DNA of 64,000 bases. It comes from UBA2943 sp946534895 (GTDB lineage Bacteria; Bacillota; Clostridia; Christensenellales; Aristaeellaceae). The notes beneath the pieces are model-generated. The model was not told where the DNA came from and searched no databases. It saw nothing but the letters and a program-made list of their open reading frames with translations. Location: NCBI GenBank assembly GCA_946534895.1, contig CAMNDE010000004.1, forward strand, positions 1 to 64,000, read 5' to 3'. Made by a program: the position numbers and the translations under genes. This document shows positions 8,229 to 16,588 of the stretch, in pieces (position 1 is the stretch's first letter; every line of letters begins with the position of its first letter).

Positions 8229-10691
8229 ATGGACATCAGAATTGCACTGGCAGGCAACCCGAACAGCGGCAAGACAACCCTGTTCAACGCGCTGACCGGC
8301 TCCAACCAGTTCGTGGGAAACTGGCCCGGCGTTACCGTGGAAAAGAAAGAAGGCCGGCTGAAAAAGCACGACGGCGTGATCATCACCGATCTGCCCGGCA
8401 TTTACAGTCTTTCCCCCTATACACTTGAAGAAGTGGTCGCCAGAAACTACCTGATCCATGAGCGTCCCAACGCCATCCTCAACATCATCGACGGCACCAA
8501 TCTGGAACGCAATCTCTATCTGACCACCCAGCTGGTGGAACTGGGCATCCCTGTGGTGGTGGCCATCAACATGATGGACGTGGTGAAAAAGAACGGTGAC
8601 AAGCTGAACACCCAGGATCTCGCAAAGCAGCTGGGCTGCAGAGTCATGGAGATCTCCGCCCTGAAGGGCACCGGTGTCCTGGAAGCAGCGGAAGCGGCCA
8701 TCGAGGCCGCGCGCGGCACGAAAACCGTGCCGCAGCACACCTTCTCAGGGCCTGTGGAACACGCCCTGGCCCACATCGAGGAAGCCATTGTGCATGATCT
8801 GCCGGAAGAGCAGCAGCGCTGGTACGCCATCAAGGTGTTTGAGCGGGATGACAAGGTGCTGGAGCAGCTCAAAATCCCCGCGGAAACCATGAAGCACATT
8901 GAATCGGATATCGCAGCGGCAGAGAAGGAACTGGACGACGATGCCGAAAGCATCATCACCAACGAACGGTATGTATATATCGCCACGGTTATCAAGTCCT
9001 GCTACCGCAAGCACAATGCCGGCAGTATGACGGTTTCCGACAAGATTGACAGGGTTGTGACCAACCGCTGGCTCGGCCTGCCCATTTTCGCGCTCATCAT
9101 GTTTGCCGTATACTGGATCGCCATGGTGGCCGTGGGCACCCCTGCCACCGACTGGGCAAACGATGGACTGTTCGGAGACGGATATCATCTCTTCGGAAAC
9201 GGCACGGCGCAGTATGAGGAAGCTGTGGAACGCTACGGCGACAGCGATGCGATCATTGATGCGTTTGCCGAAACCTACGAAGTGGAAATCAGCGAAGAGG
9301 ATCCGGCGTCTTCCCTCCAGGCGCTGGTCGCCGCTGTACCGGATGACGCCAGCGTGACCTACATCACCCAGGATGAGGAAACCCTGGAAACTGAAGAGCA
9401 TCCCGGCACCACCAAGGCGGATCTTCAGGCCGCGGTGGATGAGTATGTGAGCACTGAGGAAGGATACAAATCCGACATGGGTGCCCCCGATCCCGCCGCC
9501 TACGGCACCTGGGTACCCGGCATCCCGGTGCTGGTGGAAAACGGTCTGGACAAAATCGGCGTGGCCCCCTGGCTGAAAGGTCTGATCCTGGACGGCATTG
9601 TGGCCGGTGTCGGCGCTGTACTGGGCTTTGTCCCGCAGATGCTGGTTCTGTTCTTCCTGCTTGCCTTCCTGGAGGCCTGCGGCTATATGGCCCGTATTGC
9701 CTTCGTGCTGGACCGTATTTTCCGCAAGTTCGGCCTGTCCGGCAAGTCCTTCATTCCCATGCTTATCGGCGTGGGCTGCGGCGTGCCCGGCATCATGGCT
9801 TCCCGTACGATCGAGAACGAACGCGACCGCCGCATGACCATCATGACGACAACCTTCATCCCCTGCAGTGCCAAGGTGCCCTTCATCTCCATGATTGCCG
9901 GCGCCATCTTCCACAAGTCCGCATGGGTGGCCACCAGTGCCTATTTCATCGGCATGGCCGCCATCATCATCAGCGGCATTATCCTGAAAAAGACGAAGCG
10001 CTTTGCCGGCGAGCCCGCACCCTTCGTCATGGAGCTTCCCGCCTATCACTGGCCCACACTGATGAACGTGCTCCGCTCCATGTGGGAACGCGGCTGGAGC
10101 TTTATCAAGAAGGCCGGAACCATCATTCTTCTGTCCACCATTCTGGTCTGGTTCTTCAGCCGTTTCGGCATCGTGGATGGTGCATTCCGCATGCTGGGAG
10201 AGGAAGAGCTTGAGCAGTCCATTCTGGCAATGGTCGGCAGCGCGATTGCCTGGATTTTCGCTCCTCTGGGCTTTGGTACCTGGCAGGCCACTGTGGCATC
10301 CTTCACCGGCCTGGTCGCCAAGGAAAACATTGTGGGCACCATGGGCATTCTTTACGGCGGCGTCAGCACCTATGCCAATCTGGCCGCCTCCTTTACAGGA
10401 ATCGCCGCATACTCCTTCCTGGTATTCAATCTGCTCTGCGCTCCCTGCTTTGCCGCCATCGGTGCCATCAAGCGGGAAATGAACAACGCGGGCTGGACCT
10501 GGTTTGCCATCGGCTATCAGTGCGGCTTTGCCTATGCCGTCAGCCTGATGATCTACCAGTTCGGCTGCCTGTTCACCGGCAATGCAAACGTGATCGGCCT
10601 GATCGCCGCCCTCGCCGTGCTCGGCGCCATGATCTACATGCTGTTCTTCAGAAAATATCAGGAAGCCACGAAGCTGACCCGAAAGGTGTGA
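8229..10691 (+). CDS. feoB: Ferrous iron transporter FeoB with extra extracytoplasmic insert
   Basis: An 820-residue Fe(II) permease with an N-terminal GTPase. G1 is GNPNSGKT (9-16), G3 DLPG (54-57), G4 NMMD (114-117). The membrane part begins about residue 280 (RWLGLPIFALIMFAVYW) and has both gate repeats with GVGCGVPGI and CSAKVPF. Bacterial FeoB is usually near 650-780 residues; this one is longer because residues about 310-425, between the first and second membrane segments, form an acidic Ala/Glu-rich loop. The ATG follows AGGAGG. It is third in the feo operon, with the Cys-rich partner four bases downstream. Confidence 0.96.
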   Translation: MDIRIALAGNPNSGKTTLFNALTGSNQFVGNWPGVTVEKKEGRLKKHDGVIITDLPGIYSLSPYTLEEVVARNYLIHERPNAILNIIDGTNLERNLYLTTQLVELGIPVVVAINMMDVVKKNGDKLNTQDLAKQLGCRVMEISALKGTGVLEAAEAAIEAARGTKTVPQHTFSGPVEHALAHIEEAIVHDLPEEQQRWYAIKVFERDDKVLEQLKIPAETMKHIESDIAAAEKELDDDAESIITNERYVYIATVIKSCYRKHNAGSMTVSDKIDRVVTNRWLGLPIFALIMFAVYWIAMVAVGTPATDWANDGLFGDGYHLFGNGTAQYEEAVERYGDSDAIIDAFAETYEVEISEEDPASSLQALVAAVPDDASVTYITQDEETLETEEHPGTTKADLQAAVDEYVSTEEGYKSDMGAPDPAAYGTWVPGIPVLVENGLDKIGVAPWLKGLILDGIVAGVGAVLGFVPQMLVLFFLLAFLEACGYMARIAFVLDRIFRKFGLSGKSFIPMLIGVGCGVPGIMASRTIENERDRRMTIMTTTFIPCSAKVPFISMIAGAIFHKSAWVATSAYFIGMAAIIISGIILKKTKRFAGEPAPFVMELPAYHWPTLMNVLRSMWERGWSFIKKAGTIILLSTILVWFFSRFGIVDGAFRMLGEEELEQSILAMVGSAIAWIFAPLGFGTWQATVASFTGLVAKENIVGTMGILYGGVSTYANLAASFTGIAAYSFLVFNLLCAPCFAAIGAIKREMNNAGWTWFAIGYQCGFAYAVSLMIYQFGCLFTGNANVIGLIAALAVLGAMIYMLFFRKYQEATKLTRKV

Positions 10692-10695
10692 CACC

Positions 10696-10869
10696 ATGCT
10701 TCAGGGAATCACAGATAACGCCGGAACCATCATCGTCAGTCTTGTGCTGATCGCTCTGGTGACCGGCATCATCCTGCAGCTGCGCAGGGATAAAAAGCAG
10801 GGAAAGTCCTCCTGCGGCGGAGCCTGCGGAGGCTGTCCAATGTCAGGATCCTGCCACAGGCAGCAATGA
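10696..10869 (+). CDS. FeoB-associated Cys-rich membrane protein
   Basis: A 57-residue protein starting four bases after the feoB stop. It has one membrane helix (about residues 12-29, TIIVSLVLIALVTGIILQL), a short basic segment, and a cysteine-rich tail CGGACGGCPMSGSC (four Cys). This is the pattern of the small FeoB_associated family (PF12669) found after clostridial feoB. It may bind Fe(II) or help FeoB at the inner membrane face. Only position and pattern support the role. Confidence 0.85.
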   Translation: MLQGITDNAGTIIVSLVLIALVTGIILQLRRDKKQGKSSCGGACGGCPMSGSCHRQQ

Positions 10870-10875
10870 TCTCAG

Positions 10876-10900
10876 GGAGGCGCGGACGGTCCGCGCCTCC
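10876..10900 (+). terminator. GC-rich hairpin between feo genes and HMA gene
   Basis: Perfect 12-base palindromic arms GGAGGCGCGGAC and GTCCGCGCCTCC with a one-base centre, followed by TGTCTTT. It could be a weak terminator or an mRNA-end hairpin separating feoAAB and its small partner from the metallochaperone-like gene, whose own AGGAGG starts at 10909. Confidence 0.55.
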
Positions 10901-10921
10901 TGTCTTTCAGGAGGAATAAGC

Positions 10922-11182
10922 ATGATCAGAATAACCCTGGAAATTTCCGGCATGATGTGCAGCATGTGCGAAGCCCATATCAATGACGCAGTCCGCTCCG
11001 CCTTTCCGGTAAAAAAGGTGCAGTCCTCCCATAAGCGCGGAGAAACCCTCATTCTCACCGAAACACCCCTGGATATGGAAAAGCTCCGGGATGTTATCGG
11101 CGCAACAGGCTATACCCTGACAAATGCAAAGGAAGAAACCGTGGAAAGCCATTCCTTCCTCGACAGATTCAAAAAGCACTGA
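10922..11182 (+). CDS. HMA-domain metal-binding protein (metallochaperone-like)
   Basis: An 86-residue ferredoxin-like heavy-metal-associated domain. The N-terminal strand ITLEISGMMCSMCEAHI contains the M-x-C-x-x-C metal site (Cys13, Cys16). The usual GMTC has become GMMC, a conservative change seen in divergent copper chaperones. It is preceded by AGGAGGAATAAGC. It follows the feo operon across a hairpin, so it may share its transcription. The metal could be copper or iron; context suggests the latter only weakly. Confidence 0.85.
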   Translation: MIRITLEISGMMCSMCEAHINDAVRSAFPVKKVQSSHKRGETLILTETPLDMEKLRDVIGATGYTLTNAKEETVESHSFLDRFKKH

Positions 11183-11240
11183 CCGTGGCAACAGGAAGTC
11201 CTTCATGGGCTTCTTTTCCCCTGTCCGCATACCGGCACTG

Positions 11241-11275
11241 AAAAGGAAGCACCGTCCATCACGGACAGCACTTCC
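11241..11275 (-). terminator. probable terminator after asparaginase
   Basis: Minus strand: GGAAG-tgct-GTCC, short loop, GGAC-ggtg-CTTCC, then TTTTC. It is an imperfect stem at the right distance (about 40 bases) after the asparaginase stop and lies between convergent genes. Confidence 0.5.
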
Positions 11276-11314
11276 CGAATCACCGTATGATCTTTTTGTG
11301 CCTGCACTGTCTCA

Positions 11315-12349
11315 TTAAACTCCCTCGGATTGACTGTGCACCGTCACCTCTCCGCGCAGGCTGCGCTCCATTCTGTCCCGGATTTCCTGGTCCGACAGTC
11401 CGCGGCTGAACAGATAATAGAGCTTTGCCACCGCGGCCTCTGTTGTAATATCGTATCCGCTGACCGCTCCGGCTTCCTTCAGCGTGCTTGACGTTTCATA
11501 GGCACCCAGGGAAACGGTGCCATGCGGGCACTGGGAACACACAATAATGATCGTACCGTTTTCGCTGGCCTTCCGGATGATAGGCAGCAGGGAATCCGCG
11601 TGCCTCGGGATATTTCCCGCGCCGAAGGTCTCAATGACAATGCCCTTCAGCTTTTCCGTCATGATGGAATCAAACAGTTCAAACTGAATGCCCGGGAAAA
11701 CCTTGATCACGCCGATGGGAACGTTTACCAGATGCTGCAGATAGAAATTTCCCGAGCAGGCCGGGAGCAGCGCTGCATGGTTATATCGAATTTCAATCCC
11801 CGCATCCGCCAGCACGGGATAATTCGGGGATTCAAAAGCGATCAGGTCATCTGCGGAATACTTGATGGCGCGGTTGCCGCGCAGAAGCTTTCCGCCGAAA
11901 TACAGGCAGACTTCATGCACCAGATCGCTGGAAGCGATCAGCATGGCTGTGATCAGATTATCCCGGGCATCATTGCGGATTTCGCACAGCGGGATCTGTG
12001 AGCCGGTCAGGATGACCGGCTTGTTGTTTTTCCGGAGCATGAAGGAAAGCGCGGAGGCCGTATACGCCATGGTATCCGTTCCGTGCAGCACGACAAAACC
12101 GTCATAGTCCGGGTAATGCAGCCGGATGATTTCCCCTATGGTGTTCCATTCCAGTACCGTAATATTGGAGGAATCCAGCAGCGGTTCCATATCCACAATG
12201 TCCCAGGCCGGCATCACCGGCGAGACAAGCTCCGGGATCTGGCGCAGAAGCGCATGAAATGCTTCCTTCTGCGGGGCATAGCCGTGCTCCGTCCGCGTCA
12301 TCCCGATTGTTCCGCCGGTATAGATCATCAGAATCCGTTTTCCTGACAT
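11315..12349 (-). CDS. ansA: Type I L-asparaginase
   Basis: A 344-residue cytosolic asparaginase (L-asparagine to aspartate plus ammonia). The N-terminal YTGGTIGM motif (residues 10-17) carries the nucleophilic threonine, and VLHGTDTMAYTASAL (about 88-102) supplies the second Thr-Asp pair. LTGSQIPL and the late RGLSDQEIRDRM also match the cytosolic type I enzymes. It has no signal peptide, unlike type II. It follows the HAD phosphatase gene by 54 bases and probably shares its promoter. Confidence 0.93.
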   Translation of the reverse strand: MSGKRILMIYTGGTIGMTRTEHGYAPQKEAFHALLRQIPELVSPVMPAWDIVDMEPLLDSSNITVLEWNTIGEIIRLHYPDYDGFVVLHGTDTMAYTASALSFMLRKNNKPVILTGSQIPLCEIRNDARDNLITAMLIASSDLVHEVCLYFGGKLLRGNRAIKYSADDLIAFESPNYPVLADAGIEIRYNHAALLPACSGNFYLQHLVNVPIGVIKVFPGIQFELFDSIMTEKLKGIVIETFGAGNIPRHADSLLPIIRKASENGTIIIVCSQCPHGTVSLGAYETSSTLKEAGAVSGYDITTEAAVAKLYYLFSRGLSDQEIRDRMERSLRGEVTVHSQSEGV

Positions 12350-12403
12350 GGCATAATCCTTTCCGTGCGCTCTCTTGTTCAGGATTTTCCATCGGCTTCC
12401 TGT

Positions 12404-13066
12404 TCAGTCCGCCTTTTGATCAAGCAGCTCCATCACATCCGACAGGGAGGGCAAAATGTATGCTGCCCTTTTTCGCATCTCCTCATCCGGCGGCAGCATG
12501 TCCGGTACCATGACAGGAACCATGCCTGCCCGGTCCGCCGCAATAATGCCGTTGTATGAGTCTTCAATCACCATGCATTTTCCCGCATCCACATGCAGCT
12601 GTTCCGCCGCTTTCAGGAAAATGTCGGGTTCCGGCTTGCTCCGCTTCACCATGTCCCCGCCCACAATTGCGTGGAAACCCTCCAGAAGACCGGCATCCCG
12701 GATTTCGGATGTGACAATCGCGGTTCGCGTGGAGGAAGCAATGGCTGCCGGAATATGCATGCCGCCAAGCATGGCGAGCAGCTCGCGCACACCCGGCTTC
12801 AGCGGCAGCTTTCCGTGATCGTATCTGGCATGGAAAATCTGTGACCGCTCTGCATTGTATGCATCATAGGGAAAAACCGGTCCGTAAAAGTCCAGAAAAA
12901 TCTGTCTGCATGTCGCCGCATTGACGCCGATGGCTTTCATGTACGGGATATCCAGATCCCTGAATCCATATTTCTCAGCCATCTCCTGCCAGCAGTTGTA
13001 CACCGCCCGCTCCGAATCGAATATCACACCGTCCATGTCAAATATGACAGCCGAAGGACGAATCAT
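12404..13066 (-). CDS. HAD-IA family phosphatase/phosphoglucomutase-like
   Basis: A 220-residue HAD subfamily IA hydrolase. Motif I is FDMDGVIFDSE (Asp10 nucleophile, Asp12), motif II AIASSTR, motif III around KRSKPEPDIF, and motif IV MVIEDSYNG. A helical cap lies between motifs I and II. The closest general match is the beta-phosphoglucomutase/sugar-phosphatase group; the cap residues do not let me choose. Start ATG 13066 follows GGGAGGAGAAGCGC; a longer frame upstream lacks a ribosome site. Promoter at 13148-13177. Confidence 0.88.
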   Translation of the reverse strand: MIRPSAVIFDMDGVIFDSERAVYNCWQEMAEKYGFRDLDIPYMKAIGVNAATCRQIFLDFYGPVFPYDAYNAERSQIFHARYDHGKLPLKPGVRELLAMLGGMHIPAAIASSTRTAIVTSEIRDAGLLEGFHAIVGGDMVKRSKPEPDIFLKAAEQLHVDAGKCMVIEDSYNGIIAADRAGMVPVMVPDMLPPDEEMRKRAAYILPSLSDVMELLDQKAD

Positions 13067-13147
13067 GCGCTTCTCCTCCCCTTTGCTTCCCGTGATTTGC
13101 CCGTTGGCCGGCACTTCCCTGCCTGCCGCCCGGACGCATACAGGGCA

Positions 13148-13177
13148 AGTATAACACCTGCCCAAATACAGGCACAA
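13148..13177 (-). promoter_or_regulatory. promoter for HAD-asparaginase unit
   Basis: Minus strand: -35 TTGTGC, 18 bases, -10 TATACT, about 80 bases before the HAD start. It is the only good match in the gap 13067-13327, which also contains the terminator of the next operon. Confidence 0.5.
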
Positions 13178-13254
13178 GAGACGCACGGACAGAATTCACG
13201 GATGCCGCTGCCCGTTTTCCATTCCGCCTGTCCGCCTATTCCTGTTGTTTTTCG

Positions 13255-13295
13255 GAAAAACGGAACCGGCAGCGCAGGTGCACGCTGCCGGTTCC
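13255..13295 (-). terminator. terminator of the GH35/DUF5107 operon
   Basis: Perfect 13-base arms GGAACCGGCAGCG and CGCTGCCGGTTCC with an eight-base loop. On the minus strand this is followed by GTTTTT. It lies about 30 bases after the DUF5107 stop. Confidence 0.88.
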
Positions 13296-13327
13296 GCTGA
13301 TGTTTCCTATACTGCTGCGTTTGCTGA

Positions 13328-16300
13328 TTACTCTGCCTGAAGCGCTTCCAGACCCCTGCGGCCTAGCTCCATCATGCGCCGGCAGTAATCATCACTGCGT
13401 TTCTGAATATCATCCTGATACACTTCCAGCTCCGGCATGGACACCGCGAAGAAATCATAGCCCACGCGGTCAAATATATGGCGTTCACCGAAAATGATCA
13501 GCTGATGGAAGGATTTCTTGGCCTTTTCCATATCCCCGAGCGCGGCAAACGCCAGGCCCTGATAATAGATGTAATCCGACGGCTGATCGTTATAGTACCG
13601 CACAGGTTCCGGTACCTGCGAGCCCTCCGTGGCCCTGACAAAGCAGGCTTTCGCTTCATCCGCGTTTCCAAGCATGCGGTTTGCGCAGCCCATCACGTAC
13701 CATGCTCGGTTGTCCGGCACATTGTCCAGCTTGCCTTCACCCAGGTTCACAGGATACGCAAGCGTACGGCGAGCATATTCCATAGCCTCCTCCGGCCGGC
13801 CTTCCTCCAGGGCACGCTCGGCAAGGGCAAACAGCGCTTTCTTGTATTCGTCGGCCACCTTGCCCTCTCCGCCTTCCCATACATGGAAAGTGTAATGCAT
13901 CATCAGGTCCAGTGCCTTTTCATGCTGGCCGTCCAGATTGAGCAGCTTCACATACGCCAGCATCAGCGCGTACCGGTCCGGAATCAGCTCCGCATGGGCT
14001 TCCAGCAGTGCCAGACGTTCCTTCACCGAATGCTCCAGCCGGTCAAGCAGCTGCTCCTGCTCCAGCAGGAAACGGCTGTTTCCGGGCTCAAGACGGCATG
14101 CCTGGGCGATCTCTCCGGCCGCAAGGCTCCTGTCCCCATGATTGTAGCAGGCAATGGAGAGTGCACGGTGTGCGCTTGCCAGTTCCGGCATCTCACGCAC
14201 TGCCGTCTGCCAGTGACAGATGGCCGCGTCATACTGTTTCCGGTCATAGAGCAGTTCACCCAGGAAATAATGCGCTTTGGGTGCCTTGGGCAGAATGGAG
14301 ACCGCGTATTCCAGGATCTTCTTTTCCAGCGGCCGGTTCGGGAAGCACAGGTCCGTGGACATGCTCTCTCCCTTCTCCGCGGCGCTCCGGGCCGCGTCCG
14401 CATGGCCCATTCGGCCTTCTGCGAAGGCCAGGGCGTAATGCTTCATCGGGCCTTCAGCAGGGCATGCGCGCAGCGTGTCCGCCGCTTCCTGCCAGAATCC
14501 GAATCCCATATATTCGTAGGCTACATTCAGGTATTCCTCAATCCTGCCGCCGGTGGCACGGTCAAAGGCTGACCGGTCCGCACTGCGCCGCAGCAGAGAG
14601 AGATACAGCGGATCAATGGCAAGGCTTTCCTCCAGGAACCGGGCATATTCCGCGCTGTCCGGGCACAGACGTCCGAGAATGCAGGCTTTCAGGGACCGGG
14701 CCTTCATGTCATGCCAGCCGCGGAACAGGCTCTCATCCGCAAACTGCAGCGCCTTTTGCATGCTGCCCTGTCTGACACAGATGCAGGCCAGATGCTGGAA
14801 AGCCGCACCGGCGGTTTCGGCGCTCCAGGTCGCCTTGTAGAACGCATCATAGGCTTCCTGCAGTCTGTCCAGCTGTTCCAGAGCCAGACCGAGGTTGAAC
14901 CAGGCTTCTCCGGAATAGGGGTTCGGATTGCGCCAGGTCTGCTTGGCAATGGCGGCACGGAAGTATTTCACGCTCTCTTCCGTCTTCGCATTCCGGAGCA
15001 GATAAAGACCATAGGCATTATTCAGACGGATGTCCGTCGGATCCCGGCGAAGTCCCTCCAGGTAATAGTCCGAAGGCAGATACGTGGCATGCCGGTACTG
15101 TTCCAGATGCTGGCCGGCCAGGTACAGTTCCTCAAGGGACTGGATCTCTTCCGGGCTGCCCAGCACGGAAGCCGGTTCGGGAATGGGGCGGTTCTCCTTC
15201 ACATACTCCGTGTACGCGCACAGCACACTGCCCTGCTCATCCCGGACTTCCACCCGATAGTCACGCAGGCCTTCCACCGTATCCACAAAGGCAGCTGCCG
15301 GGGAGAGATCGACGGTTTTCCGGTAAACTTCCACGCCGGATGACCAGGCGATCACTGAAGCATGCTTCCACGTTCCCGTGGCATAGACCTTGAGGCGTGC
15401 CCGGGCCGCCCGGTTCTCCACCCGTTCAGCGGCTTCCCTGCCATACTCGAAGGGGCTTGCCTCCACCACGCGGCCCTCTGCGTCCAGGAAATCCACACCC
15501 AGGACCACATCCCGGGTGGCATTGCTCACGCGGCCCACCGTCTTGTAGGGCATGAAATACTGAACAAAGTTCTTTTCTTCCTGCGGCTTGAGCCAGGCAA
15601 AGTCAGGCTGGTTGTCGCAGAACACACCGGTCATCAGTTCAATATAGGGGCCGTCCTCATCGGTGAGATTCCTGTCCCAGGTCTTTCCGAAATCGCCGCA
15701 GCCCCAGGTCCACTGCTTCTTGCCGGGGCTGATATGATGATCCGCCACATGCAGAAGCCCTGCATCCCTGCCCTCGTCAAAGTTGCCCACAAAGTCAAAG
15801 TCAGAATGCGCAGCCATATATGACGTGGGCACCCGGATATTCCTGTAGCGCGAAATATCCACGCCCGCAGAGTAATCCGCCTTGTAATACTCGCCGGTGG
15901 CGATGGGGAACGTGGAAACGGCGCGCTTGCCGTGGTCCATGACGGCATTCACGTCCGGCGGGAACACCGAGAACGTGTCGTTATTGACAGACACGGCAGG
16001 GTTTGCCCACCACAGGAAGGTCTGCGGATAATCCGTGGGATTGAACAGTCTTCCCCGGATCTCGATATAGGCACGGTCCGGGTACAGGGTCATGCTGGCA
16101 TTGCCCTTGGTGCCGTGGATCCGGTCGGTTTCCCCGATCACCACAGTGGCCGATCCGTCCTCGTTCTCGTGCCAGGTGCAGTCCACGGGCATAAAGGTGG
16201 ACGGCCTGTGATGCTGCGGCCAGTTGAACTCAATGCCGCCGCTGATCCAGGGACCGGCAAGCCCCACCAGCGCGGGCTTGATCACCTGATTGTAATAGAC

Positions 16301-16576
16301 GAAATCATAGTGATTCGTTTTGTCCAGTGCGCGCTGGATGCGTCCGCCGAGCTCCGGAAGGATCATGACATACAGGTAATCGTTTTCCAGGATCACGGCC
16401 CGGTACTGCACGTCTTCCCTGGTCTCGCTGATCTTCTCGCAGATCGGCACGGGATACACCTTGCCGGTGGAACCCTGATAGGCACGCTTTTCAATAAACA
16501 GCGGATTCTTTTCCAGATCTCCCGTTCTGTAGGTGGGAATGGTGACGACCTGTTCATATACCCTTGCTCTTTCCAT
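13328..16576 (-). CDS. DUF5107 domain protein with TPR array (copy 1)
   Basis: A 1082-residue protein without signal peptide. The N-terminal third (about 45-330) is a DUF5107 domain with a mutarotase-like look: LPELGGRIQRALDK, then GGIEFNWPQHHRPSTFMPVD, then FLWWANPAV. From about residue 480 to the end are tetratricopeptide helices (for example GEAWFNLGLALEQLDRLQEAYDAF). Galactose-mutarotase-type folds bind sugars, so an intracellular carbohydrate-acting or binding role is likely, but no activity is proven. ATG 16576 is used because AAGGAG lies nine bases before it. The gene sits 12 bases after GH35. A paralogue starts at 30395. Confidence 0.87.
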   Translation of the reverse strand: MERARVYEQVVTIPTYRTGDLEKNPLFIEKRAYQGSTGKVYPVPICEKISETREDVQYRAVILENDYLYVMILPELGGRIQRALDKTNHYDFVYYNQVIKPALVGLAGPWISGGIEFNWPQHHRPSTFMPVDCTWHENEDGSATVVIGETDRIHGTKGNASMTLYPDRAYIEIRGRLFNPTDYPQTFLWWANPAVSVNNDTFSVFPPDVNAVMDHGKRAVSTFPIATGEYYKADYSAGVDISRYRNIRVPTSYMAAHSDFDFVGNFDEGRDAGLLHVADHHISPGKKQWTWGCGDFGKTWDRNLTDEDGPYIELMTGVFCDNQPDFAWLKPQEEKNFVQYFMPYKTVGRVSNATRDVVLGVDFLDAEGRVVEASPFEYGREAAERVENRAARARLKVYATGTWKHASVIAWSSGVEVYRKTVDLSPAAAFVDTVEGLRDYRVEVRDEQGSVLCAYTEYVKENRPIPEPASVLGSPEEIQSLEELYLAGQHLEQYRHATYLPSDYYLEGLRRDPTDIRLNNAYGLYLLRNAKTEESVKYFRAAIAKQTWRNPNPYSGEAWFNLGLALEQLDRLQEAYDAFYKATWSAETAGAAFQHLACICVRQGSMQKALQFADESLFRGWHDMKARSLKACILGRLCPDSAEYARFLEESLAIDPLYLSLLRRSADRSAFDRATGGRIEEYLNVAYEYMGFGFWQEAADTLRACPAEGPMKHYALAFAEGRMGHADAARSAAEKGESMSTDLCFPNRPLEKKILEYAVSILPKAPKAHYFLGELLYDRKQYDAAICHWQTAVREMPELASAHRALSIACYNHGDRSLAAGEIAQACRLEPGNSRFLLEQEQLLDRLEHSVKERLALLEAHAELIPDRYALMLAYVKLLNLDGQHEKALDLMMHYTFHVWEGGEGKVADEYKKALFALAERALEEGRPEEAMEYARRTLAYPVNLGEGKLDNVPDNRAWYVMGCANRMLGNADEAKACFVRATEGSQVPEPVRYYNDQPSDYIYYQGLAFAALGDMEKAKKSFHQLIIFGERHIFDRVGYDFFAVSMPELEVYQDDIQKRSDDYCRRMMELGRRGLEALQAE

Positions 16577-16588
16577 GCTGCTCACTCC

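Noticed and set aside
8745..10697. Very long open frame antisense to feoB
   Set aside because: It is a GC-rich codon-bias shadow of the feoB frame. The protein is His/Gly-rich low-complexity with no ribosome site.
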